A stretch of 64,000 nucleotides of DNA, from the NCBI GenBank assembly GCA_964601205.1, contig CAZRML010000020.1, positions 68,867 to 132,866 on the forward strand, written 5' to 3'. The notes below the pieces were generated by a model. That model did not search any database. It was given only the letters and a program-made list of their open reading frames with translations, and was not told where the DNA came from. Positions 37,852 to 46,972 of the stretch are shown piece after piece. Origin of the DNA: JAQVEM01 sp964601205 (GTDB lineage: Bacteria > Actinomycetota > Humimicrobiia > Humimicrobiales > Humimicrobiaceae). The stretch's first letter is position 1. Each line of letters opens with the position of its first letter. Both the position numbers and the translations under genes were made by a program.

Positions 37852-38239
37852 TAAGAAAAATAGAACAGAAATTGCCAGAGGGCCGGAATTGAGAGATATG
37901 CCTGAAACTGTTAAAGAAGTTGCAAGGATAGCCGATGAAAAAAAGGCTGATTATGTAAAAATTCTGGATGTGAGCTCAAGGCTTATTATCACTGATTATT
38001 TCATAATAATAAGCGCTAAAAACACCCGATTAACCAGAAGAATAGAAGAGGAAATTTGCACTTATCTGAAGAAGAAGGGCCTGCTTCCCATAAATATCAG
38101 TGGATTGTCTGAAGGCAGATGGATTTTAGTTGATTTCAACTACTTTGTTATTCATATTTTTACCAATGAACTGAGGGAATACTATGAACTTGAAAGGCTC
38201 TGGAGGGATTCCAGGGAAATAAAATGGAACACAGGTTAA
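37832..38239 (+). CDS. rsfS: Ribosomal silencing factor RsfS
   Basis: Binds L14 and blocks subunit joining in starvation. 135 aa from GTG 37832 (overlapping the LCP gene by 20 nt); homology starts near ATG 37898 with VKEVARIADEKKADYVKILD, then DYFIIISAKNTR, EGRWILVDFNYFVIHIF and YYELERLW. Either start is possible since a GAGAG lies before the later ATG. leuS follows. Confidence 0.94.
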   Translation: MIIQISDKKNRTEIARGPELRDMPETVKEVARIADEKKADYVKILDVSSRLIITDYFIIISAKNTRLTRRIEEEICTYLKKKGLLPINISGLSEGRWILVDFNYFVIHIFTNELREYYELERLWRDSREIKWNTG

Positions 38240-38266
38240 TTTATTTATTCACGAAAGGATTTATAA

Positions 38267-40840
38267 TTGGGAAAAGCGAGTTTAAACAAATCTTATAATC
38301 CTCAGGAAATAGAAAAAAGGTTAATTGAGAAATGGGAAAAAGAAAAAATATATTCCCTTAAATCTTCAGAGGATGACCCAAAATACTATTTGCTGGAAAT
38401 GTTTCCGTACCCTTCCGGGGAGCCGCACATGGGTCATGCAAGAAATTATACAATCGGGGATGTTGTGGCAAGGGTGCTTCACAGAAAAGGTTTCAATATC
38501 CTTCATCCCATTGGTTTTGATGCCTTCGGGCTCCCTGCAGAAAATGCAGCCATAAAAAATGGCCTCCATCCAAAAAAGAGCACCATGTCTAATATTGATA
38601 AAATGAGGAAAGCTCTGAGAAGAATGGGGATAAGTTATGATTTTAACGATGAGGTTATAACTTCTGAGCCCGATTATTATAAATGGACACAGTGGCTTTT
38701 TTTGTTGTTTTATAAAATGGGGCTGGCGGAAAAAAAGGAGGCGCCGGTTAACTGGTGCAATTCCTGTCAGACTGTTCTGGCAAACGAGCAGGTGATTTCA
38801 GGCAAATGTGAAAGATGCGGCAGCCCGGTTGAAAAGAGAAGGCTTTCGCAATGGTTCTTTAAAATTACCGATTATGCCCAGAGGCTTCTTGACGATATGG
38901 AACTTCTGAAGGGAGGGTGGCCGGAAAGAGTTCTTGCAATCCAGAGGAACTGGATTGGAAGGAGCGAGGGGGCTACTGTTAATTTCAAACTTGATGGACC
39001 CGGAGATATCAATATTCCCATATTTACCACCAGGCCGGATACTTTATTCGGGGTCACCTTTTTCATACTTGCTCCCGAGCACCCCCTGGTAGATAAAATT
39101 GTTGGGCCCGGAGAACATAAGAAGGATATTGAAAGAATAAGGGGTATAATTTCAAAACAGAGCGATATTGAACGCGGTTCAACCGAAGTGGAAAAAATAG
39201 GGTGTTTTACGGGAAGATATGTAGTAAATCCACTTAATGGTGAGAAGGTTCCGGTATGGATTGCCAATTATGTTCTCATGGAATATGGGACCGGCGCCAT
39301 AATGGCGGTTCCTGCCCATGACCAGAGGGATTTTGAATTTGCATCTAAATATAAAATTCACATTAAAGAGGTAATATCTCCCGATGGAAAGAGTCACCCT
39401 GTAATGGATGGTACTTATACCGGTGAAGGGATAATGGTAAATTCAGGAGAATTCAGCGGTATTGGCTCGGAGGAAGGCAGGAAGAAAATTATCTCTTATC
39501 TTGAAAAAAATAATATCGGTAAATTTAGCGTAAATTATAAATTAAAGGACTGGCTGATTTCAAGGCAGAGATACTGGGGGGCTCCGATTCCCGTTGTTTA
39601 TTGTGATAAGTGCGGCATAGTCCCTGTGCCGGAGAAAGATTTACCGGTGGTCCTTCCCTATGATGTAGATTTTAAGCCGAGGGGTCTGTCGCCACTGTCC
39701 TATAGCGATGAATTTGTAAATACCACCTGCCCCATATGCGGGGGGAAAGCAAAAAGGGAAACCGATACCATGGATACCTTTGTTTGCTCTTCCTGGTATT
39801 TTCTAAGATACTGCAGCCCTCATGATGACAGCCAGGCTTTTGACAGAAAAAAAGTGGATTACTGGATGCCTGTAGACCAGTATATAGGCGGAATAGAGCA
39901 TGCCAGCATGCATCTTATATATTCAAGGTTTTTTACCAAAGTCCTTTATGATAGAGGTCTTATTAAATTCAGGGAGCCGTTTACCAGATATTTTCCCCAT
40001 GGTGTTGTAAATCTTGGCGGACAGAAAATGTCAAAATCAAAGGGCAATATTGTAAATCCATCTGAAATTTATAACCGCTACGGGGCAGACACGTTAAGAT
40101 TGTATGTACTGTTTATGGGTCCGGCGGACAGCCCTGTTGACTGGAGCGACACTGCGGTAGAAGGGGCGAACAGATTTTTAAAAAGGGTCTGGAGGCTGGT
40201 GGTTAGAAATATTGAGCTTATGAGTGAATTTAACAATAAAGATATAGATAAATCAGATATTTATAGTTCCCGGGAACATGGTGGGGGAAGAAATGATTCA
40301 ATCAGGGACGCATACAATGATGGAAAATTAAGCGGCCAGGGAAGGGAGTTATATAAAAAGTTGCACCAGACCATAAAAAAGGTAACGGATGATATTCTTG
40401 ATAGATTTAATTTTAACACCGCCATCAGCGCCATCATGGAACTGGTTAATATGTTTTACAAATACCAGGACGAAGTGGCAGATAACAGGAAAAATATTTT
40501 ACTTGTAAGGGAAGTAACCGGGAAATTGCTGGTACTTCTTTCTCCAATTGCTCCCTTCATTACCGAGGAGCTGTGGCTTATGTCAGGTAATGATGAAAGC
40601 ATCCATAAAGTCAAATGGCCCGGGTATGATAGTGAGATTGCAAAAGAAGAAATTACTACTATAGTATTTCAGGTAAATGGCAGGCTCAGAGATAAGACGG
40701 ATCTGCCTGTGGGTACATCCGGTGAAAAATTAAAAGAATATGCCCTTTCATCTGAGAAAATAAGAAAATATATAGATGGCAGGAAAATAATAAAAGAGAT
40801 AGTCGTGCCGGGGAAGCTGGTTAATATAGTTGCCAGATAA
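38267..40840 (+). CDS. leuS: Leucyl-tRNA synthetase
   Basis: Class I synthetase with CP1 editing domain. 857 aa: PYPSGEPHMGHARNYT near residue 45, FTTRPDTLFGVTF and GTGAIMAVPAHDQRD in the editing domain, MDTFVCSSWYFLRY, GQKMSKSKGNIVNP, anticodon domain TIKKVTDDILDRFNFN, and a C-terminal tRNA-binding tail. TTG start at 38267 behind AAAGG. The Streptomyces-like order continues with comEA after one inserted gene. Confidence 0.96.
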   Translation: MGKASLNKSYNPQEIEKRLIEKWEKEKIYSLKSSEDDPKYYLLEMFPYPSGEPHMGHARNYTIGDVVARVLHRKGFNILHPIGFDAFGLPAENAAIKNGLHPKKSTMSNIDKMRKALRRMGISYDFNDEVITSEPDYYKWTQWLFLLFYKMGLAEKKEAPVNWCNSCQTVLANEQVISGKCERCGSPVEKRRLSQWFFKITDYAQRLLDDMELLKGGWPERVLAIQRNWIGRSEGATVNFKLDGPGDINIPIFTTRPDTLFGVTFFILAPEHPLVDKIVGPGEHKKDIERIRGIISKQSDIERGSTEVEKIGCFTGRYVVNPLNGEKVPVWIANYVLMEYGTGAIMAVPAHDQRDFEFASKYKIHIKEVISPDGKSHPVMDGTYTGEGIMVNSGEFSGIGSEEGRKKIISYLEKNNIGKFSVNYKLKDWLISRQRYWGAPIPVVYCDKCGIVPVPEKDLPVVLPYDVDFKPRGLSPLSYSDEFVNTTCPICGGKAKRETDTMDTFVCSSWYFLRYCSPHDDSQAFDRKKVDYWMPVDQYIGGIEHASMHLIYSRFFTKVLYDRGLIKFREPFTRYFPHGVVNLGGQKMSKSKGNIVNPSEIYNRYGADTLRLYVLFMGPADSPVDWSDTAVEGANRFLKRVWRLVVRNIELMSEFNNKDIDKSDIYSSREHGGGRNDSIRDAYNDGKLSGQGRELYKKLHQTIKKVTDDILDRFNFNTAISAIMELVNMFYKYQDEVADNRKNILLVREVTGKLLVLLSPIAPFITEELWLMSGNDESIHKVKWPGYDSEIAKEEITTIVFQVNGRLRDKTDLPVGTSGEKLKEYALSSEKIRKYIDGRKIIKEIVVPGKLVNIVAR

Positions 40841-40863
40841 ATGCACTGGCATTATTAGTGCAT
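40841..40863. other. Perfect 7-bp inverted repeat after leuS
   Basis: ATGCACT and AGTGCAT flank a 9-nt AT-rich loop immediately after the leuS stop. No T-tract on either strand, so only a weak terminator candidate between convergent genes. Confidence 0.4.
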
Positions 40864-40920
40864 GGCGTTCATTATAAAAACAGGCTCATTTTTCTTTAAA
40901 GTATTTTTATTGCCTCAATC

Positions 40921-41427
40921 TTAAATTTGTTTTATGATTGCTTTGCAAAATGCGGGAAGGTCACCGGGAACCCTGGAAGTTACGATGTTTCCGTCTACCA
41001 CTACTTCACTATCTATATATTTTCCCCCGGCATTTTTTAAATCTGTAGATATTGCTTTATAACCGGTGACTTCTTTGCCCCTGACTATGCCGGCCTCTAT
41101 AAGCATCCACCCGCCGTGGCAGATTGCCGCTATGACACTGCCCTGAAGAAAAGCTTTTTTTACCAGATTAACCATATCTTTATTGATTCTCATTTTATCG
41201 GGTGCATATCCTCCGGGAATAACTATTGCTACTGCATTACCGGTATCGGCCTGGGAAGAGGAAAGGTCTGATTTTAAGGTTACTCCAAATTTGCCCCGGT
41301 ATTCTTTATCTTTTTCCGGCCCTACAATTTTAACATCATATCCTGCTTCCTTTAGCCTGTAGTATGGGTATATTGCTTCTTCGTCTCTGAATTCGTTTTC
41401 TATGAGTATGAATACTTCTTTTGCCAT
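40921..41427 (-). CDS. DJ-1/PfpI-family protein
   Basis: 168 aa. Nucleophile elbow AAICHGGWMLIEAG with the conserved Cys-His, preceded by VIPGGYAPDKMR; N-terminal EVFILIENEFRDEE. Relatives include deglycase/protease-like PfpI and YhbO stress proteins; activity here is unproven. The frame is open to 41493, but AAAGGAG lies 6 nt before ATG at 41427 and homology starts there. It is an inserted minus-strand gene between leuS and comEA. Confidence 0.9.
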   Translation of the reverse strand: MAKEVFILIENEFRDEEAIYPYYRLKEAGYDVKIVGPEKDKEYRGKFGVTLKSDLSSSQADTGNAVAIVIPGGYAPDKMRINKDMVNLVKKAFLQGSVIAAICHGGWMLIEAGIVRGKEVTGYKAISTDLKNAGGKYIDSEVVVDGNIVTSRVPGDLPAFCKAIIKQI

Positions 41428-41682
41428 GGAATTCTCCTTTTTTATATTTTTTTCAATAATTATTGTATCAGTATTTTTTATTATATTCATCACTGCTTTT
41501 GTAAAAATTATAACATTACCGCGCAGATCTAGCTTAAACAGGAATTTTCTGCATTAAAAACTTAAAAATTTTTTTTATTTATTTTTTTGCCTAATTATGT
41601 TAATGTGTATATATACAAAAATATTTATGAGTAAATCACAGCGCTTTATTTTGCAGCATCTTTAAGGTTACGGTAATTATTT

Positions 41683-42468
41683 ATGAAACAGTTCATAGAT
41701 AGAGTAAGATTCTATATTGATAAAATAAAGTATAGAAGGGGAAAACATTTTTTTATAACGGTAGTAATATTGCTTGGCTTAATGGTAATTGCCTTTACTT
41801 TAGTTTATATAAACATGCATATTGAAATAAAAAGAAAGGAGAATATTCTAAAAAGTTATTATCAGGATATCAGTAACGGCAGCACCGGGCTGGATGAGAT
41901 TTCAGGTCAGGTGGATGGAGAGGAAGCTGCTTCAGGAAGTAATGACGGGCATTCTTCTATGAATAATACCGGTGATGATAGTGTTTCAATTCTGGATGAG
42001 ACAGGAGAAAGTTCAGATGGGGATGACATAAAAGCATACATATGTGGTGAGGTTAAGAATCCAGGTGTTTACCAGATTGAACAGGGAGCAAGAATAGTTG
42101 ACCTGCTGGAGCTTGCAGGAGGGCAGGGTGAAAATGCCTGCATTGAAGTTGTTAATCTTGCGCAGTTTGTAGTTGATGGCCAGAGAGTTTATGTACCATC
42201 CAGAGATGAAGTAGATGATGGTAATTTTTTGTTTTTTACGGATAGCAATTTAATTGATTACGATTCTACGGCGAATAAGATGGTAAATGTTAACACTGCG
42301 GATGTTGGAGAACTGGAGACGCTGCCGGGAATAGGTCCTGTTATAGCACAGAATATAGTTAAATATAGAAATACAAACGGGCCGTTTAAAATGAAAGAAG
42401 AGCTAAAAAATGTTACTGGCATCGGGGAGAAAAAATATGAGGGAATAAGAGAGTTCATATCAATTTGA
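41683..42468 (+). CDS. comEA: ComEA-like DNA-binding competence protein
   Basis: Membrane-anchored double-stranded-DNA receptor. 261 aa: one membrane helix (about 24-44), a Ser/Gly/Asp-rich linker (60-110), an SLBB domain (about 118-180, YICGEVKNPGVYQIEQGA) and a C-terminal double helix-hairpin-helix (about 200-261, VNVNTADVGELETLPGIG and NVTGIGEKKYEGI). Its stop overlaps the start of comEC by 3-4 nt, so the two are translationally coupled. Confidence 0.92.
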   Translation: MKQFIDRVRFYIDKIKYRRGKHFFITVVILLGLMVIAFTLVYINMHIEIKRKENILKSYYQDISNGSTGLDEISGQVDGEEAASGSNDGHSSMNNTGDDSVSILDETGESSDGDDIKAYICGEVKNPGVYQIEQGARIVDLLELAGGQGENACIEVVNLAQFVVDGQRVYVPSRDEVDDGNFLFFTDSNLIDYDSTANKMVNVNTADVGELETLPGIGPVIAQNIVKYRNTNGPFKMKEELKNVTGIGEKKYEGIREFISI

Positions 42469-44189
42469 CCTGCAAAATAAAAAAAATAATATTTTTACTG
42501 TCAGGTGAGTATTATTTTTTCTGGGCTTCAGGGATAACTGCGGGAGTATACACGGCGGGCTGTTTTGGTTCAGTAAACGTCTATTTAACCATAGCTGAAA
42601 TTACAGCTGTAATTTCACTGCTGGCCGGAGAGGCTGCAATTGTAAAAAAAATAATATCTGATAACAATGCTCAGAGCAATGCCCGGAGCTTTTTTGTAGA
42701 AAATAAAATAAAAAAAGATTGCCGGTTTAATTCAGACAATACACCACTATCCGGTTATAAAAATGACAGCCGGAGGATACTGGTAACAATTATAATTCCT
42801 TTTTTAATTCTATTTTTTGTGGGAAATTTAATTATTTATACCCATAAGTTAAAAGAGGACAAAAGTATATTTTCAGATATTTATGAAAATGGATATTATG
42901 CGGAATTCGGCGGCAGCGGCGCTATTATTGTTGAAGGAAGAGTGGCGAGTCATCCTGTAAAGAATTATAAAAAAATAAATTTTATGCTATCAGCAGATAA
43001 AATCTATGTCTCCGGTGGCAGTAGCAAACCGGACAGGGTTTTAAATGCCGGGGAAATTATAAATGTGGAGCTGGAAAACGCAGCAGGCGGCCCGATAACA
43101 AGAGATGATTATCTAAGAATAAAAGGATACCTCAAAAAAATTGGTTTAAAAGAATCAGACTATGACAGCTACGATCGTGAAGAGATGGTTCTGGTTACTT
43201 ATTATAATCATACCCTGAAAGTTGAAAATGATAGCCCGGGGCATAAGATATTTATTTTTAGAAGTAGATTATATAATTGTTTGAAAAATGCTTTTTACCG
43301 GTACCTTGATTACAATAACGCGTGCATAGCCGAATCAGTGATACTGGGCAACAGGAACAATGTCCCCGATCGTATTATAGAATCTTTTAAGAAATGCGGG
43401 CTGTACCACCTGTTTGCCATTTCGGGGCTCCATCTTTCTTTTTTTGCTTCGTTTATTTATTTAATATTCAGGAGGATGAAAAAGTCCGGTATTGTATTCC
43501 GGACTGTGATTGTTTTTCTGGCAGTTTACAATTTTTTAGTGGTGGAGAGGGCAAGTATCTTAAGGGCCTCAATCACAGTTATTTTCATACTTTTTGCCAG
43601 AAGATGGCACAGGGAACACAGCCACAAAATTATCCTTTATCTTTCTTATATTATATTGATTATTTATAACCCCTATTTTTTTTATGATATCGGATTCTGG
43701 ATGACTTATATTTCCATGGCGGCACTGGTTTTTATTTATCCGGTAATGCTCGGAATAACTGAAAGTATCCCGGTATCAAAAAAGCGGGTGATAAATTTTT
43801 TTTTGAGGATAATTTTTATTAACCTGTCCATACAGGCAGTTTTATTTCCGGTACTTGCTTATTTCTTCAGGGAGATTTCATTAATATCGCCGCTGGCTAA
43901 TTTTCTTATATTGCCGTTATTTTATTTGCTCCTTTCTGTTCTGGTGGTTTCTTCTTTTGCAATAGTAATATGGCCGCCTCTGGGGGGCTTTATATTAAAA
44001 GTAAGCCAGTTCATTTTTAAATGCATATTGAGCCCGGTGAGAGTTCTGGGAAAATTTAATTTTTGTGTCGCAGGGTTTGATAATTTTACGGTAAAAAAAG
44101 TCATAGCTTATTATGCAGTATTTATTATTATATTAATAATTGCCCGTTCTGCTCTGGATAAGATTAATGAAGTAAAAGGAAAATTTTGA
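42465..44189 (+). CDS. comEC: ComEC/Rec2-family DNA channel protein lacking the metallo-beta-lactamase domain
   Basis: 574 aa membrane protein. An N-terminal hydrophobic part, an OB-like extracytoplasmic region (about 155-260) and the Competence domain with HLFAISGLHLSFFASF, RASILRASITVIFI and roughly ten helices; it ends right after the last helices (VKKVIAYYAVFII). Typical ComEC is 700-850 aa and carries a C-terminal MBL-type nuclease domain; this one has none and no separate MBL gene is adjacent. TTG start overlaps the comEA stop. DNA uptake across the membrane is the expected role, with strand degradation done elsewhere or lost. Confidence 0.87.
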   Translation: MTCKIKKIIFLLSGEYYFFWASGITAGVYTAGCFGSVNVYLTIAEITAVISLLAGEAAIVKKIISDNNAQSNARSFFVENKIKKDCRFNSDNTPLSGYKNDSRRILVTIIIPFLILFFVGNLIIYTHKLKEDKSIFSDIYENGYYAEFGGSGAIIVEGRVASHPVKNYKKINFMLSADKIYVSGGSSKPDRVLNAGEIINVELENAAGGPITRDDYLRIKGYLKKIGLKESDYDSYDREEMVLVTYYNHTLKVENDSPGHKIFIFRSRLYNCLKNAFYRYLDYNNACIAESVILGNRNNVPDRIIESFKKCGLYHLFAISGLHLSFFASFIYLIFRRMKKSGIVFRTVIVFLAVYNFLVVERASILRASITVIFILFARRWHREHSHKIILYLSYIILIIYNPYFFYDIGFWMTYISMAALVFIYPVMLGITESIPVSKKRVINFFLRIIFINLSIQAVLFPVLAYFFREISLISPLANFLILPLFYLLLSVLVVSSFAIVIWPPLGGFILKVSQFIFKCILSPVRVLGKFNFCVAGFDNFTVKKVIAYYAVFIIILIIARSALDKINEVKGKF

Positions 44190-44248
44190 AGCGTATGCTA
44201 TACTATAGTAATTTTGAGTAAGCAAGTAAAAAGATATCAGCAATAAAT

Positions 44249-44269
44249 TATTTTATTATTATTATTATT
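44249..44269 (+). repeat. (ATT)n microsatellite just before a start codon
   Basis: About six TTA/ATT triplets run up to the ATG of the MFS gene, where an SD would be expected. Simple-sequence slippage here would alter leader spacing but not frame. Confidence 0.6.
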
Positions 44270-45499
44270 ATGAACACCATAAACAGAATTATTGATTTTA
44301 CGAGAAATAATAGGATAAAGTCGGGTAAAAGTGTCTTAATTTTTTCTTTTATCCAGCGTTTTGCTATGAGTGTGTGCATAAATATCATCGGCCCGCTGAT
44401 TCCTCTTATAGCAGGAGATTTAGATGTTGGTCTTGATTACATAGGAAGTGCAATAGCTATCGGTACTTTTGCGTTACTTATTGCATCAATAAGTACCGGA
44501 TTTTTTCTTGAGTCATTTGGTTTTAAGAAAGTAATCTTTGGTGGAGGCCTGCTGATTGGTCTGGGTTGCCTGGGCCTGTTATTTAGTTATTCTTACATTA
44601 TGTTCATCATTTCCTATTCAGTATTACAGACGGGGTCGGGAATCATAACAGTGTCCACACTTTCACTGGTCGGGAATCATTACTTTGAGAATAAATCTAA
44701 GAGTATATTAATATCCAACATCGGCCTTACATCCGGCGCGGTTGTCGCCCCGCTGCTGGCAAGTCTTGTAGCTTATATGAATTCCACATGGCAAAATTTG
44801 TTCGTGTATCTTATTATACTGCAGTTTTTTTTGATAATATTTCTTAGTTTTTTAAAAACATCATTGAAAGATACCAGTGTAGTTAGTTTTAAAAGCTTTA
44901 TCAATACCAGTAAGATTATTGCCTCCCACCCTTATATTATCCTGTGCTGTTTTATATCTTTTCTTTATGTTTCCACCATGCAGACATTTTACACCTGGTT
45001 CACTTCTTATTTTTCAACTTTAAATATCAGGCTTGATGCAAGCTCCCTTATCCTGGCGATTTATTCCATTGCTATTCTGGCAGGAATGTTTGTAAAGAAT
45101 TATACAGTTAAATATGTAGAAGAAAAAAAATTATTATTAATCAGCATATCTTTATCATTTGCTTTCCTGCTTTCAGCTTTTCTTATCACTAATCTGGTGG
45201 GAAAGATTATCCTGATATTCTTGTTTGGCATAAGTGTAGCGGGGAATTTTTCTCTGACTTTTTCTATGGGTTTAAATATCGGCTCAAAATTTACCAACAT
45301 TGTTTCCGGACTATTGCATGGCTCTTCTTACATAGGAGTAGTTATCTTCCAGTATCTAAGCGGATATTTTTCAGAGAATCTAACAGAAAACAGTGTGCTG
45401 TACATAGATTTAATCCTGTTATTCGTACTTATCATAGTTGTGGCCGTAATAAATAAAAAAGGACTCAGGTATTTAAGCAGAGATATTAATATAATTTAA
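44270..45499 (+). CDS. Major facilitator superfamily transporter
   Basis: 409 aa with about twelve membrane helices in two halves around a loop near residue 200. Seen: NIIGPLIPLIAGDLDVG in helix 1 and the loop 2-3 region GFFLESFGFKKVIFGG. No substrate can be assigned. It is inserted between comEC and holA, which are adjacent in Streptomyces. No SD; the 5' flank is a triplet repeat. Confidence 0.82.
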   Translation: MNTINRIIDFTRNNRIKSGKSVLIFSFIQRFAMSVCINIIGPLIPLIAGDLDVGLDYIGSAIAIGTFALLIASISTGFFLESFGFKKVIFGGGLLIGLGCLGLLFSYSYIMFIISYSVLQTGSGIITVSTLSLVGNHYFENKSKSILISNIGLTSGAVVAPLLASLVAYMNSTWQNLFVYLIILQFFLIIFLSFLKTSLKDTSVVSFKSFINTSKIIASHPYIILCCFISFLYVSTMQTFYTWFTSYFSTLNIRLDASSLILAIYSIAILAGMFVKNYTVKYVEEKKLLLISISLSFAFLLSAFLITNLVGKIILIFLFGISVAGNFSLTFSMGLNIGSKFTNIVSGLLHGSSYIGVVIFQYLSGYFSENLTENSVLYIDLILLFVLIIVVAVINKKGLRYLSRDINII

Positions 45500-45509
45500 A
45501 ATATATTAA

Positions 45510-45515
45510 TATAAT
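45510..45515 (+). promoter_or_regulatory. Candidate -10 box for holA
   Basis: TATAAT ends 9 nt before ATG 45525, leaving room for only a very short leader and no SD. Nearby AT-rich sequence makes chance occurrence possible. Confidence 0.35.
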
Positions 45516-45524
45516 AGACCTGAT

Positions 45525-46556
45525 ATGGATAAAAATGATTCGAAAAATATAATTTTTAGATTGGAAAAGCTTCTGCCGTGCTATTTGTATATGGGCTCTA
45601 GCTCTTCAATGCTTGATAATAAAGTCAGCAGCATAAAAAATTTCCTCAAAGATAAGATTAATTTTGACACAGATTTTAAAAATTTTAACGGGTTTGAAGA
45701 TATCGATGTGGAAGAATTAACCGGCTACGTAGACACCCCTTCATTATTTTCATATAAAAAGGTGGTTGTAATAAAACATATAGATAGCACGTCCGTGGTA
45801 CTCCAGAAAAAAATAGCTGATCTGGTATTAAAGAGCAACAGCAAAAACAGCAACATAATTTTTATAATTACTTCATTAAAGCAAAAATTGAGCCCTGCCC
45901 TTCTGGATGCGGCAAATAAAACAGGAAAAATAATCAAATTAAAGCAGCCATCAATAAGAGTTTTAAAAAAATGGCTTGCAGGGAAATCAAAGTCAGACGG
46001 GATAAAGTTCACAGGGGAGGCCGAGGACCTTATTATAGAAAATGTGAATATGGATTTAAGTTTGCTAAAGAAAGAATATATAAAAATTTATGATTATATA
46101 AGTTCTGAATCAGAAAAGGTAATAAATGAAGATATCATTAAAAACCTGGTGAACCGTGTTTATTCACTGAAAATATTTGACCTGGTGGATTATATTGGAA
46201 AAAGAGATAAAGATAATAGCCTTAAGGCTTTAAAATCAATATTTGAAGAAGAGCATAATTTAATCGGTATTGTTACGTTACTACACAGAATGTTTAAGTG
46301 TTTTTTATATATTAAATCCAGTGATAGTAAAACATCGGTTACGGACTATATTGAAAATAATATAAAAGTCCCTTCCTATTTTGTCGGCAGAATGGTGAGC
46401 AAGTATATTAAATTCAGCGACAATTATACCGAGCCTGAAATATTAAAAATATTTGATATGTTAAATGAATACGATATCAGTTTAAAAACATCAACTTCTG
46501 AAGCCAGGAATCTGATAAAAAAGTTAATTACAGAAATTTTGAATGTAAAAGTCTGA
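45525..46556 (+). CDS. holA: DNA polymerase III delta subunit
   Basis: Clamp-loader subunit that opens the beta clamp. 343 aa: YLYMGSSSSMLDNKV at the N-terminus, the degenerate AAA+ fold with KKVVVIKHID and NSNIIFIITSLKQKL, and C-terminal collar helices with LVDYIGKRDKDNSLKAL. Divergent but with the right length and the comEC-holA-rpsT context. Converges on rpsT with 3 nt between stops. Confidence 0.88.
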   Translation: MDKNDSKNIIFRLEKLLPCYLYMGSSSSMLDNKVSSIKNFLKDKINFDTDFKNFNGFEDIDVEELTGYVDTPSLFSYKKVVVIKHIDSTSVVLQKKIADLVLKSNSKNSNIIFIITSLKQKLSPALLDAANKTGKIIKLKQPSIRVLKKWLAGKSKSDGIKFTGEAEDLIIENVNMDLSLLKKEYIKIYDYISSESEKVINEDIIKNLVNRVYSLKIFDLVDYIGKRDKDNSLKALKSIFEEEHNLIGIVTLLHRMFKCFLYIKSSDSKTSVTDYIENNIKVPSYFVGRMVSKYIKFSDNYTEPEILKIFDMLNEYDISLKTSTSEARNLIKKLITEILNVKV

Positions 46557-46559
46557 ACT

Positions 46560-46829
46560 TTAAGTCTTTTTAATTGTATTGACGAGTTTTGCTGCCCGGG
46601 ATTTTTTATTTGAGGAAAAGTTTTTATGAACCGCACCCTTTTTTACTGCCTTGTCCAGGTGTTTGGAAAAAGTTTTAAGGGTCTTCTCGGCTTCCGGGGT
46701 ATTTTTGTTTTTAACAGCCTCGACTATTTTTCTCTGGTCGGTTTTTATTCTGGATTTAAGTAATCTGTTCTTTTCTCTTCTTTTAATATTTTCTCTGTCT
46801 CTTTTTTCCTGTGATTTTATATTTGGCAT
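46560..46829 (-). CDS. rpsT: 30S ribosomal protein S20
   Basis: 89-residue Lys/Arg-rich three-helix protein: MPNIKSQEKRDRENIKRREK, KSRIKTDQRKIVEAV, and AVKKGAVHKNFSSNKKSR. A strong AAAGGAGAGG site precedes the ATG at 46829. Divergent from murJ; usual neighbour of holA and lepA. Confidence 0.95.
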   Translation of the reverse strand: MPNIKSQEKRDRENIKRREKNRLLKSRIKTDQRKIVEAVKNKNTPEAEKTLKTFSKHLDKAVKKGAVHKNFSSNKKSRAAKLVNTIKKT

Positions 46830-46960
46830 CTATTTATTTCCTCTCCTTTAAACTAACTATTTCAAACGAATGTACATTTTAGCATTTTTTTTTATAAATA
46901 AAAATATTTATTACCCTGCTGTTATAAATGATATAATAACTTTTTTAATCATATCTGTAA

Positions 46961-46966
46961 TATAAT
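46961..46966 (+). promoter_or_regulatory. -10 box giving a leaderless murJ transcript
   Basis: TATAAT ends 6 nt before the murJ ATG and no SD is present, so transcription would begin at or next to the start codon. The -35 region is unclear. Confidence 0.5.
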
Positions 46967-46972
46967 ATAAAT

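Noticed and set aside
40841..40863. Terminator for leuS
   Set aside because: The dyad is perfect but lacks a T-tract, so it is recorded only as an inverted repeat.
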